Assembly (NCBI RefSeq): GCF_001544795.2
Contig: NZ_FCOI02000033.1
Location: forward strand, 1-64,000
DNA: 64,000 bases
Source: Caballeronia temeraria
Lineage (GTDB): Bacteria > Pseudomonadota > Gammaproteobacteria > Burkholderiales > Burkholderiaceae
Direction of reading: 5' to 3'
Shown here: positions 18,791 to 28,321 of the stretch, one piece after another
How the letters are laid out: each line of letters opens with the position of its first letter
Position numbering within the stretch: position 1 is the first letter of the stretch
Notes under the pieces: model-generated
The model's database searches: none
Told to the model about the DNA's origin: nothing
What the model saw: only the letters and a program-made list of their open reading frames with translations
Translations under genes and position numbers: made by a program

Positions 18791-20254
18791 ATGAAGAACA
18801 ACCGACGCTGGACGTTGCCGCTCAACACCGCAATCTGGATGAGCGTGAGTCTCGCGGGCATGGCGGTCCTGGCGGGCTGCGCGACCAGGCAGCCCGAGTT
18901 GAAGCCGACGACCACCGGCTGGGTGAAGAACCAGGTCGCCGACGCCTACACGTTCGGCTTCCCGCTCGTTGCCACGGATATCGCTCGTGAGCGCGCGAGC
19001 GGCCGCGCCGGACAGCCCGGCCAGGCGCCGCTCAACACCTTCCGCCACGCGAGCGCGCTGCCGCCCGCCGGCGCGGCTGGCTGGCCGAGCGTCGACACGC
19101 TCGAATCGACGGCCTGGCTCGACGTCTCCGCCGATCCCGTGATCGTCACGCTGCCCGCCGCGCCGCGCGGCCGCTATCTGGACGCGCGCGCGTTCGATGC
19201 ATGGACCAACGCGCTCTATTCGAGCGCCGACACGACGCCGTATCCGAAGATGCAGCTGATCGCGTTCGTGCCCGCGGGCTTTGCCGGCACGCTGCCCGCC
19301 AACGCGACCCGCGTCGAGACGCGCACGCGTTACGTGTGGCTCTCGGTGCGCGTGCGCGTGAACGGCCCGCGCGATGTGCGCGACGCGCGCAAGCTCCAGA
19401 CCGCGATGCGCATCGACACGCTGACGCCCGCGAAAGGCTCCGCCGCCGATCCGACGCCGGTCGTCGCCGGCGCGTGGCCCGCGAACGGCGCGCAGCAACC
19501 GGCGGTGCCGCCGCTGCCCTCTTCACTGGCGACGATCGCGCCGGGCGCGCAGGCCGAAGCGCTCGACGCGAACGCGTTCTTCGCGCGCCTTGCCCGCTCG
19601 CTCGACGACAATCCCGCCGCCACCGACGACAGCCATGCGATGAGCCAGCTTGCCGATCTCGGCGTGAAGCCGGGCGAACCGGTGCAGTTCAAGAAAACGG
19701 ATGCGCCGCTGCTCGATTCCGGTCTCGCCGATGCACGCGAGCGGCTGGACACGGCGCCGCCGAACGCGATCACGAAGAACGGCTGGACCTGGTTCGGCGA
19801 TGGCGTCGGCGTCTACGGCACGGATTACACGCTGCGCGCGTATCTCGCGCGCCGTCAGACCGCGACGAGCACGAAGGAAGGCGAAGTGAAGCCGGTGACG
19901 CGCGTGGACAGCGAAGGTCACGCGCTCAACGGCGCGAACGCGTACACGCTGCATTTCGCGCCGGAGCAGGCGCCGCCCGTGCGCGGCTTCTGGACGATCA
20001 CCGTCTACACGAAGGACGGCGCGCTCGCGGATGCGAAGCTGCCGCGCCTGTCGCTTTCGGATCACGACCGGCTGAAGAAGAATCGCGATGGTTCCGTCGA
20101 CGTGATCGTGTCGGCGAAATCGCCGGGACGCACGCGCGATGCGAACTGGCTGCCCGCGCCCGAAGGCGAGTTCCAGCTCACGATGCGTCTCTACGCGCCC
20201 AAACCGCAGGCGAGCGACGGCTCGTGGGCGCCGCCGCCGGTCGTGCGGCAGTGA
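18791..20254 (+). CDS. DUF1254/DUF1214 lipoprotein
   Basis: A 487-residue protein with a lipoprotein signal: hydrophobic segment and lipobox LAGC with Cys30 (SLAGMAVLAGC), so it is probably anchored in a membrane facing the periplasm. The DUF1254 region (about 45-170) begins with VADAYTFGFPLVATDIARE and includes DVSADPVIVTLPA and YLDARAFDAWTNALY. The DUF1214 region (about 330-480) has NGANAYTLHFAPEQAPPVRG, FWTITVY and WLPAPEGEFQLTMRLYAP. Function in this family is unknown; some members are linked to envelope integrity or carbohydrate handling. The ATG at 18791 follows a purine-rich stretch and gives the signal peptide; an upstream in-frame start would bury it. It is monocistronic, with a terminator after it. 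Confidence 0.9.
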   Translation: MKNNRRWTLPLNTAIWMSVSLAGMAVLAGCATRQPELKPTTTGWVKNQVADAYTFGFPLVATDIARERASGRAGQPGQAPLNTFRHASALPPAGAAGWPSVDTLESTAWLDVSADPVIVTLPAAPRGRYLDARAFDAWTNALYSSADTTPYPKMQLIAFVPAGFAGTLPANATRVETRTRYVWLSVRVRVNGPRDVRDARKLQTAMRIDTLTPAKGSAADPTPVVAGAWPANGAQQPAVPPLPSSLATIAPGAQAEALDANAFFARLARSLDDNPAATDDSHAMSQLADLGVKPGEPVQFKKTDAPLLDSGLADARERLDTAPPNAITKNGWTWFGDGVGVYGTDYTLRAYLARRQTATSTKEGEVKPVTRVDSEGHALNGANAYTLHFAPEQAPPVRGFWTITVYTKDGALADAKLPRLSLSDHDRLKKNRDGSVDVIVSAKSPGRTRDANWLPAPEGEFQLTMRLYAPKPQASDGSWAPPPVVRQ

Positions 20255-20287
20255 GCCGGGCGCGCAAAAGCGCTTGAACCGAGCATT

Positions 20288-20314
20288 GAAGGCCGCGATT
20301 TTTTCGCGGCCTTC
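20288..20314 (+). terminator. Rho-independent-like terminator after DUF1254 gene
   Basis: GAAGGCCGCGA and TCGCGGCCTTC form a perfect 11-bp stem around a five-T loop, about 33 bases past the stop. The following sequence has only a short T run, so termination may be partial. Confidence 0.65.
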
Positions 20315-20411
20315 ATGCTTTTGACGCGCAGTTTGGCGAACGTTTGCGGGCCGCGTCGTCGTATACTCGGGCATCATCTTCCCGGGGACGGCGGCTCGTC
20401 GCCACGCATCA

Positions 20412-23400
20412 ATGTCAAGCATCACGAAGTCTTCTCTCGCCTCCGCCGGCCAGACGCTGCGCGGCGTCGTTCACGCGCGGCGCACGCGGCGCATTTTCAT
20501 CGGCCTGCTGATCGCGCTGCTCGTGATCGGCGTGCTCGGGTTCTTCGTCGCGCCGCCGGTCATCCGGCATATCGCCGAGCAGCAGCTCGCGAAGCAGCTC
20601 GACCGGCCCGTCAGCATCAAGCGCATTTCGCTCAATCCCTACACGCTGGATTTCGAAGCAGAAGGCGTGCATATCGGCGAATCGCCGGCGAATCTCGCGA
20701 AGGCGCCGGGCGCGTCGGCGGATTTCGTCGATGTATCGCGGCTCGTCGTGCGCACGTCGTGGGCGTCGGTGGTCAGGCTTGCGCCGGTCGTCAACGAGCT
20801 GAAAGTCGATTCGCCGCGCATCAACGTCGTGCGCTACGACGGCGAGCATTTCAATTTCTCAGATCTGATCGCCAAATTCTCGAAGCCGTCGTCGCCGCCG
20901 TCGGACAAGCCGGCGCGCTTTTCGGTGTCGAACATCCGGCTCGAAAACGGCCGGATCACGTTCGATGACAGGCTTCTGAAGGCGAAGCACGTGATTGACC
21001 GATTTGCGCTCGGCATTCCGTTCATCGCGACGCTGCCGTCCGCCACGGACATTTTCGTGACACCGCTGTTACAGGCGCGCATCGACGGCTCGCCGCTCGT
21101 CGTGAAAGGGCGCACGAAGCCGTTCGCGCAGTCGCGTGAATCGGAGGTCGCGCTCACGCTCGACGGCCTCGACGTGCCGCAAATGGCGTCCTACGCGCCG
21201 GCGTCGGTGCCGGTCGCGGTGAAGAGCGGCAAGCTCTCGACCGATCTCAACGTGAGCTTCGCGATTTCGGGCGATACGCCGACGATCCGCATCGAAGGCA
21301 CCGCCGATCTCGCCGATCTCGCCGTGACGGACAAGGCGAACGCGCCGCTCGTCGCGGCCCGCGCGCTGCATGTGAAGATCGCGAACGCGGAACCGCTGCG
21401 CGACATCTATCACCTCGACGAAGTGACGCTCTCGAATCCCGATGTGCATCTCGCACGCGATTCCGCTGGCCAGTTGAACGTGCAGAAGCTGGCCGGTCCC
21501 GCGCCGAAGCCTGCCGCGCAGGACGGGAAGAAGGAAGCGGCGAAGGAAGCGCAGAAAGAAGCGCCGCCGCTCGATCTGGCGATCCGCCATCTCGCGATCG
21601 ACGGCGGCACGATCGCGCTCGACGATCAGTTGCTGAAGCAGCGCGTGCAGGCCGCGCTGACCGGATTCGCGGTCACCCTCGACGATTTCTCGACACTCGC
21701 GAAGACGCCCGCGAAATACACGCTCAAGACCGCGTTCGACAAAGGCGGCGCGCTCGATGCATCCGGCAACGTGACGCTCGCCGCGAAGACGGCGGACGTG
21801 AAACTCGCGTTGAACGCGCTGGCGCTGCCGCCGTTGCAGCCGTATCTCGCGAACATGATGGCCGCGCGCGTGACGAGCGGCACGCTCGGCGCGAATCTGC
21901 CGGTGTCGGTGGACTGGAGCAAGCCGGACGCCGGCGTGCAGGTCGGCGCGGGCGATGTGAAGCTCGACGCGCTCGCGCTCACGCCCAATGCAGGCGGCGC
22001 GCCGGTCAAGCTGGCATCGGCGACGGCGAAGATCGGCAAGGTCGACGTGCCCGCGCGCAATGCCGTCATCGACAGCGTGCAGTTGAGCGGCCTCGCGCTC
22101 GATGCGACCCGCCGCAAGGACGGCAGCATCGATCTCGCCGCGCTCGCCGAGCCGCACGAAGCCGCGCCCGAGCAGACGGCGGCGCACAAGATCCAGAAGG
22201 CGCAGGCGGCGGGGCCGGCGTGGCGCTATCAGATCGGCGAGATCGCGCTGGCGGATGCATCGGCGAATATCACCGACGAAACCACGGCGCGGCCGGTCAA
22301 GCTGCGCATCGCGCCGCTCGCGCTGAACGTCAGGCAATTCAGCGACGACCTGACGAAGCCGCTCGCCGTCGACGGCAAGCTGACGCTGAACGGCAAGGGC
22401 GCGCTGGCTGTCGGCGGCAATGTCACGGTGACGCCGCTCAAGCTCGCACTGCACGTGAAGGGCGATCAGGTCGATGCCTCCGCGTTCGAGCCGTACTTCG
22501 GCGACAAGCTCAATATCGAGCTGGCGAGCGCGTATCTGAACGCGAACGGCGACGTCGCGATGTCGGGCAGCGGCAAGACGCTCGCGGCGTCCTATAAGGG
22601 CGATGTGTCGCTGTCGGACGTGCGCATGCTCGACAAGGCGACCTCCGACCGCTTCGCCGGCTGGAAGCTGCTCGGCCTCAGCAACGTGAAGGTGAACTAC
22701 AGCGAGCGCGGCACCGATGTCGACGCGGCCCGCGTGACCTTCGCGAAGTTCTACGGCCGCGTGCTGCTCGACGCGCAGGGCAAGCTGAACCTGAAGAGCG
22801 TCGTGGCGGGCGAGAACGGCCCGCAATCGCTGACGCGCGACCGGGCGAAGGAAGAGGGCGCATCCGCGCCGGCCGCGGCGAGCGCGAGCGCGACGGCGCC
22901 GGTGAAGACCGCGGAGAAATCGGGGCCGCCGGTCAACATGCGCTTCGGCCAGCTCGTGCTGCAGGACGGTCGCGTGACGTATACCGACAACTTCATCAAG
23001 CCGAACTACACAGCGAATCTCGTCGCGATCAACGGCACCATCGGCGCATTCGGCACGCATTCGACGACGCCCGCGCCCGTCGATGTATCGGCGAAGCTGG
23101 CGGCGAACGGGCCGGTGTCGATCAAGGGGCAGGTCAATCCGCTGATCGACAAACCCGCGCTCGATCTGACCGCGAGCGCGCACGGCGTCGAGCTGACGAA
23201 CCTCACGCCGTATTCGTCGAAGTACGCGGGCTATCCGATCACGAAGGGCAAGCTCAATGTCGACCTGCACTACATGCTCGCCGACAACAAGCTCACGGCG
23301 AACAACCATTTGTTCATCGATCAACTGACGTTCGGCGATCACATCGACAATCCGACCGCGACGAAGCTGCCGGTGCGGCTCGCGGTGTCGTTGCTGAAGA

Positions 23401-24122
23401 ATTCGCGCGGCGAGATCGACGTCAACATTCCGATTTCCGGCTCGCTGGACAATCCGGAGTTTTCGATCGGCGGGCTCGTGTGGCAGGCGATCGTCAACCT
23501 CGTGCAGAAGGCGGTGACCGCGCCCTTCACGCTGCTCGCGCATGCGTTCGGCGGCGGCGGTGGCGAGGATCTGAACTACATCGAGTTCGATGCAGGTTCG
23601 GCCACGCTGAACGATGCCGCGCAGAAGAAGCTCGATACGATCGCGAAGGCGCTGGCCGACAAGCCGTCGATACGGATGGACGTGACGGGCCGCGTCGATC
23701 CGAAGACCGACGAGCCGGCGTTGCGCACCGCGTGGCTGGACCAGCAGGTCAAGCGCGCGAAGGTGCGCGACATGTCGAGCAACGGCGAGAACGTGGACTG
23801 GAACGCGATCAGGATATCGGATGCGGACTACGACAAGTATTTGACGAAGGCGTATAAATCGGCGGATTTCAAGAAGCCGACCAATCTCATCGGCATGACG
23901 AAATCGATCTCCGACGACGACATGAAAGCCGCGCTGACGAAGAACGCACCGGTCGATGAAGGCTCGCTGCGCGATCTGGCGCAGCGCCGCGCGCAAGCCG
24001 TGCAGGAATACTTCGACGGGAAGATCGACAGCGCGCGGATTTTCGTCGTCGCGCCGAAGATGAACGCCGATGACATCAAGGACAAAGGGGCGGGCTCGCG
24101 CGTGGAACTGGGACTGAAGTGA
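20412..24122 (+). CDS. Large DUF748 (AsmA-like) envelope protein with OmpA-like tail
   Basis: A 1236-residue protein with one N-terminal transmembrane anchor (about 29-50, IFIGLLIALLVIGVLGFFVA) and a long periplasmic body. The body has repeated AsmA/DUF748-type segments, for example VSIKRISLNPYTLDFEAEGV near the start and ARFSVSNIRLENGRITFDD, resembling the repeating beta-groove of lipid-transfer proteins. Near residue 1055 the segment LNYIEFDAGSATLNDAAQKK resembles the start of an OmpA C-terminal peptidoglycan-binding domain, though the family NxxLSxxRA core is not clear. Low-complexity Lys/Ala/Glu runs occur near 370-385 and Ala/Ser runs near 815-835. A role in bulk lipid or envelope homeostasis is inferred from family resemblance. 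It stands alone. Confidence 0.88.
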   Translation: MSSITKSSLASAGQTLRGVVHARRTRRIFIGLLIALLVIGVLGFFVAPPVIRHIAEQQLAKQLDRPVSIKRISLNPYTLDFEAEGVHIGESPANLAKAPGASADFVDVSRLVVRTSWASVVRLAPVVNELKVDSPRINVVRYDGEHFNFSDLIAKFSKPSSPPSDKPARFSVSNIRLENGRITFDDRLLKAKHVIDRFALGIPFIATLPSATDIFVTPLLQARIDGSPLVVKGRTKPFAQSRESEVALTLDGLDVPQMASYAPASVPVAVKSGKLSTDLNVSFAISGDTPTIRIEGTADLADLAVTDKANAPLVAARALHVKIANAEPLRDIYHLDEVTLSNPDVHLARDSAGQLNVQKLAGPAPKPAAQDGKKEAAKEAQKEAPPLDLAIRHLAIDGGTIALDDQLLKQRVQAALTGFAVTLDDFSTLAKTPAKYTLKTAFDKGGALDASGNVTLAAKTADVKLALNALALPPLQPYLANMMAARVTSGTLGANLPVSVDWSKPDAGVQVGAGDVKLDALALTPNAGGAPVKLASATAKIGKVDVPARNAVIDSVQLSGLALDATRRKDGSIDLAALAEPHEAAPEQTAAHKIQKAQAAGPAWRYQIGEIALADASANITDETTARPVKLRIAPLALNVRQFSDDLTKPLAVDGKLTLNGKGALAVGGNVTVTPLKLALHVKGDQVDASAFEPYFGDKLNIELASAYLNANGDVAMSGSGKTLAASYKGDVSLSDVRMLDKATSDRFAGWKLLGLSNVKVNYSERGTDVDAARVTFAKFYGRVLLDAQGKLNLKSVVAGENGPQSLTRDRAKEEGASAPAAASASATAPVKTAEKSGPPVNMRFGQLVLQDGRVTYTDNFIKPNYTANLVAINGTIGAFGTHSTTPAPVDVSAKLAANGPVSIKGQVNPLIDKPALDLTASAHGVELTNLTPYSSKYAGYPITKGKLNVDLHYMLADNKLTANNHLFIDQLTFGDHIDNPTATKLPVRLAVSLLKNSRGEIDVNIPISGSLDNPEFSIGGLVWQAIVNLVQKAVTAPFTLLAHAFGGGGGEDLNYIEFDAGSATLNDAAQKKLDTIAKALADKPSIRMDVTGRVDPKTDEPALRTAWLDQQVKRAKVRDMSSNGENVDWNAIRISDADYDKYLTKAYKSADFKKPTNLIGMTKSISDDDMKAALTKNAPVDEGSLRDLAQRRAQAVQEYFDGKIDSARIFVVAPKMNADDIKDKGAGSRVELGLK

Positions 24123-24215
24123 AGCGCGTTGGCCGAACGGACGATCTGTATGAATAAAGGAATCCAAACTAATATCGGCGACACCGGGAACGATGAAGAG
24201 AACGGGAGTCAGCCG

Positions 24216-24496
24216 ATGGGAACACCTTATGAGAAGGACGTTGGCAATGGCAGCCGGAGCGGCGGACCAGTAGCTGGACGAACACCATCCTGACGCAGCG
24301 CGCGGCGATCGAGCGTCGGATCAGGAAAACGCCGAGTCTAAGACCTATGTTCACCGATGAGGACTGGATTGCCGATATGTGGGGCGACGCTCTCGAACAG
24401 GCGGCGAATGAAACACATATCGATTTTGCCGATCTCCCGGAAAGCTGTCCGTGGCCGATGTCCTCCGTGCTTGAGGACGGTTTTCTGCCCGAGTAG
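24216..24496 (+). pseudogene. Decayed DUF29 gene (internal deletion with frameshift)
   Basis: The ATG at 24216 begins MGTPYEKDV, the usual N-terminus of DUF29 proteins, but that frame stops at 24291. In another frame, 24242-24496 reads WQWQPERRTSSWTNTILTQR, then AAIERRIRKTPSLRP, and ends ESCPWPMSSVLEDGFLPE, which matches the DUF29 middle and C-terminus (normally around 140-150 residues). Roughly 45-60 codons between YEKD and WQWQPERR are missing and the frame is shifted at about 24240. The original function is unknown; DUF29 genes are often of cyanobacterial or proteobacterial accessory type. No IS or att-like sequence is seen at the junction. Confidence 0.75.
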
Positions 24497-24529
24497 CGTC
24501 CGGCGCACGAGCCTTCCGGCTCGCGCCCC

Positions 24530-26104
24530 TCAATGCGCCCCCGACGCCGCCCCGCCACCCCCGCCTTTCGCCACCTTCGTAATCCAGATCAGCGGAATGA
24601 TCAAAATGAAGATCACCGCCGAGATCAGGAAAATATCGTTCAGCCCCATCATCGCGGCCTGCGAATTGACGGTGAAGTTGAACATGCCGCGCGCCTGCGC
24701 TTCGCTGACGTCGAGCGTCGATCGCGATAATCCGAGCGACTGCACAAACGCCGGATTGTAGATATTCGCCTGCTCGGTGAGCCGCTCGTGATGCAGCGCG
24801 ATGCGGTTATCCCACGCATTGCCCGCGAGCGACGTCCCCACCGCGCCGCAAAACACCCGCGCGAAGTTCGACAAACCCGCCGCCGCGGGAATCTTCGAAG
24901 GCGGCAGGCCCGACAGCACGATCGCCGTGAGCGGCACGAAGAACATCGCCATCGGGATGCCTTGCAGCAGCGTCGGCAGCACGAGATGCCAAGTGTCGAT
25001 TTCGATCACGTACTTCGAGCGCAGCCAGAACACGAACGCGAAGCCGACGAACGCCGCCGTCGCGATGATGCGCGCGTCGCTGCGCGGCAGCACCTTGCCC
25101 ATGATCGGCGCGAGAATCACCGCGAAGATGCCGAGCGGCGCGGTGACGAGGCCGGCATCGATGGAGCGGTAATTCAGATACTGCTGCATCCACTGCGGCA
25201 GCAACACCAGATTGCCGAAGAACACGCCGTACGCGACCGAAATCGCCACCGTGCCGCCGAAGAAATTGCGCCCCGCGAACAGCCGCAAGTCGACGACCGG
25301 ATTCGGGTCCGTCAGCTCCCACACGACGAAGAACGCAAACGCGATCACCGCGACGATCGCCAGCACGACGATCAGCGGCGACGAAAACCAGTCGAGATCG
25401 CGTCCCTTGTCGAGCATGATCTGCAACGACGCGACCCACGAGACGAGCAGCAGCAGGCCGACGACGTCGATCGGCGCCTTGCGTGTCGGCGATTCGCGCT
25501 CGCGGTAGATCATCCACGTCACGCCCGCCGCGAAGATGCCTACCGGAATGTTGATGTAGAAGATCCACGACCACGAATAGCTGTCGGTGATCCAGCCGCC
25601 GAGCGCGGGACCGGCGATCGGGCCGACGGTCGCGGTCATCGCCCAGAGCGAGAGCGCCATCGACGACTTCTCTTTCGGATACGAGCCGAGCAGGATCGCC
25701 TGCGACAGCGGAATCAGCGGCCCGGCGACGGCGCCCTGCAAGACGCGCGCGAGCAGCAGCACCGGCAGATTCGGCGCGAGGCCGCACAGCCACGACGACA
25801 GCACGAACATCAGGATGGCGCCGACGAAGAGATGCACCTGCCCGAGCCGCTGCGTGAGCCAGCCGGTGAGCGGAATGGAAACGGCGTTCGACGCCGCGAA
25901 CACCGTGATGACCCACGTGCCCTCGTTGACGGACACGCCGAGGTTGCCGGAGATCGTCGGAATCGCGACATTGGCGATCGACGAATCCAGCACGTTCATG
26001 AAGGTCGCGAGCGCCACGGCGAACGTGGCGAGGACGAGTTGGCCGCCCTGGAGCGGCTTCGGCGGCGGTGCGGCGGCGGGCTTGGGCGTCGTCGGCGTGC
26101 TCAT
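24530..26104 (-). CDS. DHA2-family MFS drug exporter (EmrB/QacA type)
   Basis: A proton-driven multidrug exporter of 524 residues with about 14 membrane helices. The N-terminal hydrophobic helix has VALATFMNVLDSSIANVAIP, the DHA2 motif D1, followed by NEGTWVITVFAASNAVSIPL, and motif C (GPIAGPALGGWITDSYSWSW) is in helix 5, typical of drug/proton antiporters. The start at 26104 gives MSTPTTPKPAAAPPPKP, a Pro/Ala-rich cytoplasmic leader. No emrA-like adaptor or regulator is adjacent, so it may work alone or with a distant adaptor. Substrate unknown. Its 3' end is 33 bases from the decayed DUF29 gene. Confidence 0.92.
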   Translation of the reverse strand: MSTPTTPKPAAAPPPKPLQGGQLVLATFAVALATFMNVLDSSIANVAIPTISGNLGVSVNEGTWVITVFAASNAVSIPLTGWLTQRLGQVHLFVGAILMFVLSSWLCGLAPNLPVLLLARVLQGAVAGPLIPLSQAILLGSYPKEKSSMALSLWAMTATVGPIAGPALGGWITDSYSWSWIFYINIPVGIFAAGVTWMIYRERESPTRKAPIDVVGLLLLVSWVASLQIMLDKGRDLDWFSSPLIVVLAIVAVIAFAFFVVWELTDPNPVVDLRLFAGRNFFGGTVAISVAYGVFFGNLVLLPQWMQQYLNYRSIDAGLVTAPLGIFAVILAPIMGKVLPRSDARIIATAAFVGFAFVFWLRSKYVIEIDTWHLVLPTLLQGIPMAMFFVPLTAIVLSGLPPSKIPAAAGLSNFARVFCGAVGTSLAGNAWDNRIALHHERLTEQANIYNPAFVQSLGLSRSTLDVSEAQARGMFNFTVNSQAAMMGLNDIFLISAVIFILIIPLIWITKVAKGGGGGAASGAH

Positions 26105-26223
26105 GCGGTCCTCGTGTTCGAGGCCGCGATCTCGCGATCGACGCGCGGCGGCCAAAGAAGGTCAAGCCGCCAGTGTGCCTGCGCTCAAGAAAAGCTGCTG
26201 AAGCCGCCGCCGCGCGCCGTGCC

Positions 26224-27006
26224 TTACTTCGCCGAAATATCGATGTTGCCCAGATACTTCTTCGCGTACTTGTCGATCGTGCCGTCCGCCTTGACCTTCT
26301 CGATCGCCGCGTTGAGCTTGGCCTTGAGCGCGTCGTCGCCCTTGCGGATGCCGTAGGCGATGCCGCTGCCGAGAATCTTGTCGTCGCGCACCGGCGCACC
26401 GACGAACGCGAAGCCTTCGCCGTCCGGCTTCGAGAGGAAGCCGCTCTGTCCCGCGGGCGCGAGCACGAGCGTCCCATCGAGACGGCCGGACTTCAGGTCC
26501 GCATACACCTGATTCTGGTCCTGATACGGCACGACCTTCACGCCTTCGCCTTCCCAGTGCGCCTTCGCGAACGTTTCCTGAATCGAGCCTTGCAGCACGC
26601 CCACGCTCTTGCCCTTGAGCGACGCCGACGTCGGCTCGATGCCGCTGCCCTTCTTCGCGATGAGTTGCGTCGGCACGCGATACACGACCGTCGTGAAGTC
26701 GATCGCCTGGCGGCGCTGCTCGGTCGCGTTCATCGCCGAATTGATCGCGTCGAACTTGCGGCCCTGGAGCGCCGGAATCAGGCCGTCGAACGACGTTTCG
26801 ACCCACTTGCACTGCATCTTCGCGGCGGCGCACACCGCATTGCCGACGTCGATATCGAGCCCTTGCAGCTCGCCCGTCGACGATTTCGATTCGAACGGAG
26901 GATATTGCGCCTCAAGGCCGAAGCGCAGCGTATCGGCGGCGAGCGCCGCTCCGCTTGCGAACGTGCATGCGAAAAACAGGGCGCCGGCGAGGTGTTTGAG
27001 TTTCAT
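26224..27006 (-). CDS. Polar amino acid ABC binding protein (Lys/Arg/Orn type)
   Basis: A 260-residue periplasmic solute-binding protein of family 3. The signal peptide is about 1-23 (MKLKHLAGALFFACTF, cleavage near ALA-ADT). Family motifs are LRFGLEAQYPPFESKSSTG, LQGLDIDVGNAVCAAA, WVETSFDGLIPALQGRKFD and NSAMNATEQRRQAIDFT. Cationic amino acids are the usual ligands for this subgroup, but residues deciding specificity cannot be read with certainty. It lies 30 bases downstream of the aminotransferase gene on the same strand, so the two are likely one operon. Permease and ATPase genes are absent. Confidence 0.9.
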   Translation of the reverse strand: MKLKHLAGALFFACTFASGAALAADTLRFGLEAQYPPFESKSSTGELQGLDIDVGNAVCAAAKMQCKWVETSFDGLIPALQGRKFDAINSAMNATEQRRQAIDFTTVVYRVPTQLIAKKGSGIEPTSASLKGKSVGVLQGSIQETFAKAHWEGEGVKVVPYQDQNQVYADLKSGRLDGTLVLAPAGQSGFLSKPDGEGFAFVGAPVRDDKILGSGIAYGIRKGDDALKAKLNAAIEKVKADGTIDKYAKKYLGNIDISAK

Positions 27007-27036
27007 CGTGTGGTCTCCAGAAATGTCGGGAAATCG

Positions 27037-28191
27037 TCAGATCGCGCAAAGGCGGCGCGCGCCTTCGACGAGCGTGTCGTCGTCCTTCGCGAAGGAAAGA
27101 CGGATCAGGTGGTTGTCGGTGCCGTCGGTGTAGAACGCCGACAGCGGAATCGTCGCGACACGCGCCTCGCGAATCAGGCGCAGCACGAAGTCGCTGTCGC
27201 TCTGGTCGGAAATCGCGTCGTAACGCGCCAGCATGAAGAAACTGCCGGCGCTCGGCAACAGCTCGAAGCGCGATTCCTTCAGCGATTCGGCGAGCAGATC
27301 GCGCTTGTGCTGATAGAACGGTCCGAGATTCAGATAGCTCGATTCGTCCGCGAGCGCTTCGGCGAAGGCCATCTGCATCGGCGTATCGGCGGAAAAGGTC
27401 ATGAACTGGTGAATCTTGCGGATTTCCGCCGTCAGCGCGGCGGGCGCGAGACAGTACCCGACACGCCAGCCCGTCACGTGATACGACTTGCCGAATGACG
27501 ACACGATCACGCTGCGCTCGGCCAGCGCCGGATAGCGCGCCATGCCGTGATGCAGCGCGCCGTCGAACACGACGTGCTCGTAGACTTCGTCCGACAGCAC
27601 GATGATCTTCGTGTCGCGCGTGAGCGCCGTGAGCCGCTCGATGTCGGCGGATGTGAAGGCGCTGCCCGTCGGATTGTGCGGCGTGTTGACGAGGATCATG
27701 CGCGTCTTCGGCGTGATCGCGGCGGCGACTTCGTCCCAGTCGATGCTGAAATTCTCCGCCGACAGCTTGATCGCGACGGGCTTCGCGCCCTGCAACTGGA
27801 CGATAGGCGCGTAGCTGTCGAACGACGGCTCGAAGTAGATCACTTCGTCGCCGGGATGCACGAGCGCGCTGATCGTCGCGTACAGGCCTTCGCTCGCGCT
27901 CGCGACCACGGTGACTTCCGTGCCCGGATCGTAGGTCGCGCCATAGAGCTTTTGCGTCTTTACGGCGATGGCCTCGCGCAGCGCGAGCACGCCGGACATC
28001 GGCGAATACTGGTTATGTCCTGCCCGCATGGCTCGCTCGACGCCTTCGATGAGCTTCGGATCGCACGCGAAGTTCGGCGCGCCTTGCGACAGGTTGAGCG
28101 CGTGATGCTCATCAGCCAATTGGCCGATGACCGTGAAAATAGTCGTGCCGACGTTCGGCAGCTTCGACTCGGGAATGCAGGCGCTTTGCAC
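27037..28191 (-). CDS. ybdL: PLP-dependent aminotransferase, methionine aminotransferase type
   Basis: A class I fold aminotransferase of 384 residues. The PLP lysine is Lys235 in SSFGKSYHVTGWRVGY; Asn173 in NTPHNPTG, Asp201 and Tyr204 in SDEVYEH complete the cofactor site. The N-terminal signature TTIFTVIGQLADEHHALNLS, then QGAPNFACDPKL, is that of YbdL-like methionine/kynurenine aminotransferases, which transaminate methionine with keto acids. It is divergent from the LysR gene at 28322 with an inverted repeat between them, and precedes an amino-acid binding-protein gene, which suggests regulated use or salvage of an amino acid. Exact substrate is inferred. Confidence 0.88.
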   Translation of the reverse strand: MQSACIPESKLPNVGTTIFTVIGQLADEHHALNLSQGAPNFACDPKLIEGVERAMRAGHNQYSPMSGVLALREAIAVKTQKLYGATYDPGTEVTVVASASEGLYATISALVHPGDEVIYFEPSFDSYAPIVQLQGAKPVAIKLSAENFSIDWDEVAAAITPKTRMILVNTPHNPTGSAFTSADIERLTALTRDTKIIVLSDEVYEHVVFDGALHHGMARYPALAERSVIVSSFGKSYHVTGWRVGYCLAPAALTAEIRKIHQFMTFSADTPMQMAFAEALADESSYLNLGPFYQHKRDLLAESLKESRFELLPSAGSFFMLARYDAISDQSDSDFVLRLIREARVATIPLSAFYTDGTDNHLIRLSFAKDDDTLVEGARRLCAI

Positions 28192-28281
28192 GGCGGGTGT
28201 CTCCGGAATTGCGGTTCGGCGAAATGCTGCCGATGATTCAACCGCAGCAATAAAGCGCGGACAATCGAAACTTTGTCATAC

Positions 28282-28306
28282 TAGCCATGCTTGCAGATCA
28301 TGGCTA
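28282..28306. promoter_or_regulatory. LysR operator between ybdL and LysR genes
   Basis: TAGCCATG (28282-28289), nine bases, then CATGGCTA (28299-28306) make a perfect 8-9-8 inverted repeat 16 bases before the LysR start codon and in the divergent spacer. Size and location fit a LysR recognition site for autoregulation and control of the aminotransferase operon. Confidence 0.6.
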
Positions 28307-28321
28307 CATGTCAAAAACCCG

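Noticed and set aside
21069..24167. 1032-residue open frame antisense to the DUF748 gene
   Set aside because: Composition artefact (Arg-rich, no motif) opposite a well-supported gene.
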